From: Bacillota bacterium
GTDB lineage: Bacteria; Bacillota; Clostridia; Lachnospirales; Lachnospiraceae
Reading direction: 5' to 3'
Assembly: GCA_023450835.1 (NCBI GenBank)
Contig: JAEXGM010000118.1
Location: 1 to 7,602, forward strand
Length of the DNA stretch: 7,602 nucleotides
Shown here in pieces: positions 5,764 to 7,602 of this stretch; within the stretch, counting starts at the first letter, position 1, and every line of letters starts with the position of its first letter. The notes below the pieces were generated by a model, which worked only from the letters and a program-made list of their open reading frames with translations, did no database searches and had not been told where the DNA came from. The translations under genes were made by a program, and so were the position numbers.

Positions 5764-5849
5764 AGAAATTGTTTTTTTAAATTTCTGATAAAAGCGGTGA
5801 ATTATCCGCCGTGCATCCAATTATAGGAGCAGCTTTATGTTTCTATAAT
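5764..5849 (+). promoter_or_regulatory. Structured start of the ABC-F leader RNA
   Basis: Three small stems follow each other: AGAAATT 5764-5770 with AATTTCT 5780-5786 (loop contains seven T), a GCGG/CCGC hairpin at about 5794-5809, and ATTATAG 5820-5826 with CTATAAT 5843-5849. The third overlaps the AGGAG (5825-5829) of a tiny reading frame. The long T run sits inside a loop rather than after a stem, so this is not called a terminator. Confidence 0.35.
5837..5848 (+). CDS. Possible three-codon upstream ORF (Met-Phe-Leu)
   Basis: ATG TTT CTA TAA with a full AGGAG at 5825-5829, 7 nt before the ATG. Its right arm overlaps a stem that includes part of that AGGAG. Mini-ORFs of this kind occur in drug-responsive leaders, but four codons with a ribosome site can easily arise by chance. 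Low confidence. Confidence 0.25.
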   Translation: MFL

Positions 5850-5872
5850 ATGTATTTAGAGGAGATAAAGCC

Positions 5873-5965
5873 ATGAGCTTTTATATAACAGACGAACTTA
5901 CAAGGAGACTTTGCTCTGTACAATTCAAACCGATGAAACATTGTGCAGAGCTTAACAGATCCTAA
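5873..5965 (+). CDS. Putative 30-residue leader peptide of the ABC-F attenuator
   Basis: ATG 5873 has AGGAG at 5860-5864, 8 nt upstream, one of the best ribosome sites in the window. It opens a 30-codon frame ending in TAA at 5963-5965. The peptide begins MSFYITDELTRR and contains two cysteines (14 and 24) and a basic C-terminal half. No membrane or secretion features are seen. The second half of the frame (from codon 14) is the 12-bp stem that can compete with the following terminator, so its translation should decide which structure forms. This is the layout of translation-coupled attenuators before erm, cat and ABC-F genes. Its purpose is inferred from position; the peptide itself is not recognised. 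Confidence 0.6.
   Translation: MSFYITDELTRRLCSVQFKPMKHCAELNRS
5913..5951 (+). promoter_or_regulatory. Putative anti-terminator hairpin inside the leader ORF
   Basis: GCTCTGTACAAT (5913-5924) pairs with ATTGTGCAGAGC (5940-5951): 12 bp, one G-U, 15-nt loop. Its 3' arm shares AGAGC (5947-5951) with the base of the next terminator, so the two exclude each other. A ribosome held on the first codons of the leader ORF would leave this stem free to form and would weaken the terminator. This is a structural reading by eye. Confidence 0.55.
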
Positions 5966-6036
5966 AGGATATCCATTCATCGGAAGAAGGGGTAATAAAG
6001 CAGGAGATTTAAGATATCTGTTTTTTGCTCTTTTTT
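5947..6036 (+). terminator. Putative attenuator terminator T1
   Basis: AGAGC (5947-5951) pairs with GCTCT (6027-6031) and AACAGAT (5954-5960) with ATCTGTT (6016-6022). A 55-nt loop lies between them with its own palindromes (GGATATCC 5967-5974). U-tracts lie at 6021-6026 and 6031-6036, after the inner and the outer stem. The large loop makes it less certain than T3, but the double U-tract and the base sharing with the 5913-5951 hairpin argue for an attenuator. Confidence 0.5.
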
Positions 6037-6054
6037 CTGTTGAGATTTTTAAAG

Positions 6055-6090
6055 GGAAGGCTATGGACATTGTTTTGTCCATAGCCTTTT
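6055..6090 (+). terminator. Terminator-like hairpin T2
   Basis: AAGGCTATGGAC (6057-6068) pairs perfectly with GTCCATAGCCTT (6077-6088). Two G-U pairs can extend it to 6055/6090. Only four T follow (6087-6090), so termination may be weak. Part of its 3' arm can pair with T3 instead. Confidence 0.55.
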
Positions 6091-6119
6091 GCTGTGCAGA
6101 CAAAGATAGAAACGCATTT

Positions 6120-6163
6120 AGCAGAAGGCGGATATGGTATTTGTATCATGCCTTCTGCTTTTT
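6120..6163 (+). terminator. Intrinsic terminator T3
   Basis: AGCAGAAGGC (6120-6129) pairs perfectly with GCCTTCTGCT (6150-6159), extended inside by GATA/TATC (6131-6134 with 6144-6147), and is followed by five T (6159-6163). It ends 154 nt before the ABC-F start codon and would close off the RNA from the upstream promoter. Confidence 0.75.
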
Positions 6164-6249
6164 GTAATGGAAACATGAAGCTATTTGCTTAGCCATGCCA
6201 ATCCGGGCAGAGAGTTATACAAGGAATTTTTATTTGTGAGTTCGGCAAT
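6164..6249 (+). other. Spacer between terminator T3 and promoter P2
   Basis: No reading frame with a ribosome site and no known RNA motif is seen here. The only structure is a small TGCC/GGCA hairpin near 6196-6211. Confidence 0.4.
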
Positions 6250-6278
6250 TTGAAAGGCTGCACAGTCACCCTTATAAA
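6250..6278 (+). promoter_or_regulatory. Promoter P2 directly before the ABC-F gene
   Basis: TTGAAA at 6250-6255 and TATAAA at 6273-6278, each 5 of 6 to consensus, with an ideal 17-nt spacer. Predicted start about 6285, giving a leader of about 30 nt. It would allow ABC-F expression independent of the terminators upstream. Confidence 0.65.
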
Positions 6279-6316
6279 AAGACAACAGAGCTAGAACCGA
6301 AAGGAAGAAAAAAATT

Positions 6317-7602
6317 ATGAGTTTATTAGAAATAACAGAATTAACCCATGCATATGGAGATAACCGGCTTTATAAAGAGGCGGAGCTGGTCCTAAATAAA
6401 GGCGAGCATATAGGAATAGTCGGACAGAATGGTACGGGGAAAAGCACCCTGATAAAAATATGTACAGAACAGGTTATTCCGGATAGCGGACGAATCCTGT
6501 GGCAGCCCAGAATCACGGTGGGCTATCTGGACCAGTATGCCAGTATAGATAGTAATATGACCATGGAAGCTTTTTTGAAATCAGCCTTTCATAAGTTATA
6601 CGCCATGGAAGAAGAGATGAACAGGCTTTATGCCAGAGCTGCGAAAGGTGAAACAGAGGGGCTGGAACAGGCCGCAAAGTACCAGGAGCAGCTGGAACGA
6701 AAAGATTTTTATTCCATTGATGTATTAACCCAACGGGTAACAGAAGGTCTGGGGTTACTCTCCCTTGGTTTAGAACGCCCCATTGGAGAAATGAGCGGAG
6801 GACAGCGTACAAAAGTTATATTAGCCAAACTATTACTGGAAAAACCAGACGTTCTGCTCCTTGATGAGCCGACGAATTTCCTTGACAAAGAGCATGTAGC
6901 ATGGCTTTGCGGCTATCTGGCCGCACTGGAAAATGCCTATATGGTAGTATCTCACGACCATAGCTTTTTAGAGAAAATTACAAATCGCATCTGCGATATC
7001 GATAATGAAAAATTAATAAAATACTATGGTAATTACTCTGAATTCTTAAAAAAGAAGACCTTTTTACGTGAGGACTATATCAGACAATATACCGCTCAGC
7101 AGAGGGAAATTAAAAAGACAGAAGAATTCATACGAAGAAACATTGCAGGACGCAAATCTAAAATGGCACAAGGCAGACGAAAGCAGCTTGAGAGAATGGA
7201 TAAGATGGACGCACTGGCACAAAAAGAAATAAAGCCCGTGTTTCGTTTTGATAGTTTGCCCCTGCCAACAACGGAACAATTGTCAGTAGAACATCTGTCT
7301 GTAGGTTATGACCATCGGCTTTTATCAGACCTTTGTTTTTCAATAAAAGGAGGAGAGAAAGTCGTTATTACAGGTTTTAACGGAATTGGAAAAACAACTC
7401 TTCTTAAAACCCTGTTGGGACAGATAAAGACACTGCAAGGAAATTACTCCTTTTCAGAACAGGTAGTCCCAGGATACTATGAGCAAGACTTTGTATGGAA
7501 AGATGGAAATCAGACTCCAATCCAAATCGTCTCAGAAGCCAAACCATCCCTTTTATTAAAAGAAATCCGAAAGCACCTTGCCCGCTGCGGTATATCAAGC
7601 GA
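6317..7602 (+). CDS. ABC-F family ATPase (translation factor or ribosome-protection type), partial
   Basis: Open from ATG 6317 (AAGGAAG 6301-6307, 9 nt upstream) to the window edge: 428 codons with the 3' end missing. It has two ABC domains and no membrane segments, as in ABC-F proteins, which act on the ribosome rather than in transport. Domain 1: Walker A GQNGTGKST (36-44), signature MSGGQ (159-163), Walker B with VLLLDEPTNFLD (179-190, Glu184) and H-loop SHDHSF (His213). The charged helical P-site-tRNA-interaction linker spans about 231-315 and includes KSKMAQGRRKQLERMDKMD (280-298). Domain 2 begins near 320 with Walker A GFNGIGKTT (353-361); its signature and Walker B lie outside. It looks closer to the general Firmicute YbiT/YdiF-like group than to a named resistance factor such as Vga, Lsa or MsrD, but this is by eye. 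The leader and double promoter upstream suggest induction by translation stress. Confidence 0.95.
   Translation, partial: MSLLEITELTHAYGDNRLYKEAELVLNKGEHIGIVGQNGTGKSTLIKICTEQVIPDSGRILWQPRITVGYLDQYASIDSNMTMEAFLKSAFHKLYAMEEEMNRLYARAAKGETEGLEQAAKYQEQLERKDFYSIDVLTQRVTEGLGLLSLGLERPIGEMSGGQRTKVILAKLLLEKPDVLLLDEPTNFLDKEHVAWLCGYLAALENAYMVVSHDHSFLEKITNRICDIDNEKLIKYYGNYSEFLKKKTFLREDYIRQYTAQQREIKKTEEFIRRNIAGRKSKMAQGRRKQLERMDKMDALAQKEIKPVFRFDSLPLPTTEQLSVEHLSVGYDHRLLSDLCFSIKGGEKVVITGFNGIGKTTLLKTLLGQIKTLQGNYSFSEQVVPGYYEQDFVWKDGNQTPIQIVSEAKPSLLLKEIRKHLARCGISS

Noticed and set aside
5843..6103. 86-codon reading frame on the - strand of the ABC-F leader
   Set aside because: No ribosome site or family resemblance; its sequence is explained by the leader ORF and hairpins on the + strand.
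5943..6167. 74-codon reading frame with GTG start in the ABC-F leader
   Set aside because: It runs through three terminator-like hairpins and its start lies within the 5913-5951 stem without a ribosome site.

Overview
The window looks like chromosomal DNA of a low-to-moderate-GC Gram-positive anaerobe of the Clostridia, most likely Lachnospiraceae-like. This is inferred from AGA/ATA-rich codon use, strong AGGAG-type ribosome binding sites, TTGACA/TATAAT-type promoters, U-tract terminators and the character of PurH, LUD and AlkA. No genus is claimed. All recognisable genes are on the + strand. No tRNA, rRNA, CRISPR array or insertion sequence is visible.

Layout. 75-752 is a DinB-fold (putative metal-dependent) protein. 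893-1047 is a promoter, a ZTP/ZMP (pfl) riboswitch and its intrinsic terminator, controlling purH (1105-2658); purH ends at a strong terminator (2708-2768). 2818-3035 is a promoter-like signal and a long leader with hairpins, before a LUD-domain protein with a C-terminal cysteine cluster (3036-3653). 3816-5719 is a two-gene alkylation-repair operon. Its first gene fuses an AlkA-type DNA glycosylase (N-terminal) to an AdaA-type methyl sensor plus AraC-type DNA-binding domain (C-terminal) through a Lys/Glu-rich linker with 15-bp repeats. Its second gene, overlapping by 4 nt, is an O6-alkylguanine-DNA methyltransferase. 5716-6316 is a 597-bp non-coding stretch with a near-consensus promoter overlapped by a perfect 9+1+9 dyad, one or two small upstream ORFs, a probable anti-terminator/terminator pair, two further terminator-like hairpins and a second promoter. 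6317 to the window end is an ABC-F ATPase gene, cut by the window edge.

How the parts fit. The riboswitch senses ZMP/ZTP, and ZMP is the substrate of the enzyme it controls. The fusion and the methyltransferase together carry the activities of a classical adaptive response: base excision of alkylated purines, methylphosphotriester sensing with transcriptional activation, and direct reversal of O6-methylguanine. The ABC-F gene lies behind a leader whose architecture resembles the translation-coupled attenuators of ribosome-protection genes.

Most worth a second look: the leader at 5716-6316, with its dyad, uORF and chain of mutually exclusive hairpins, and the glycosylase-first AlkA-AdaA fusion with its repeat linker. 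Nothing here clearly amounts to a wholly new system.
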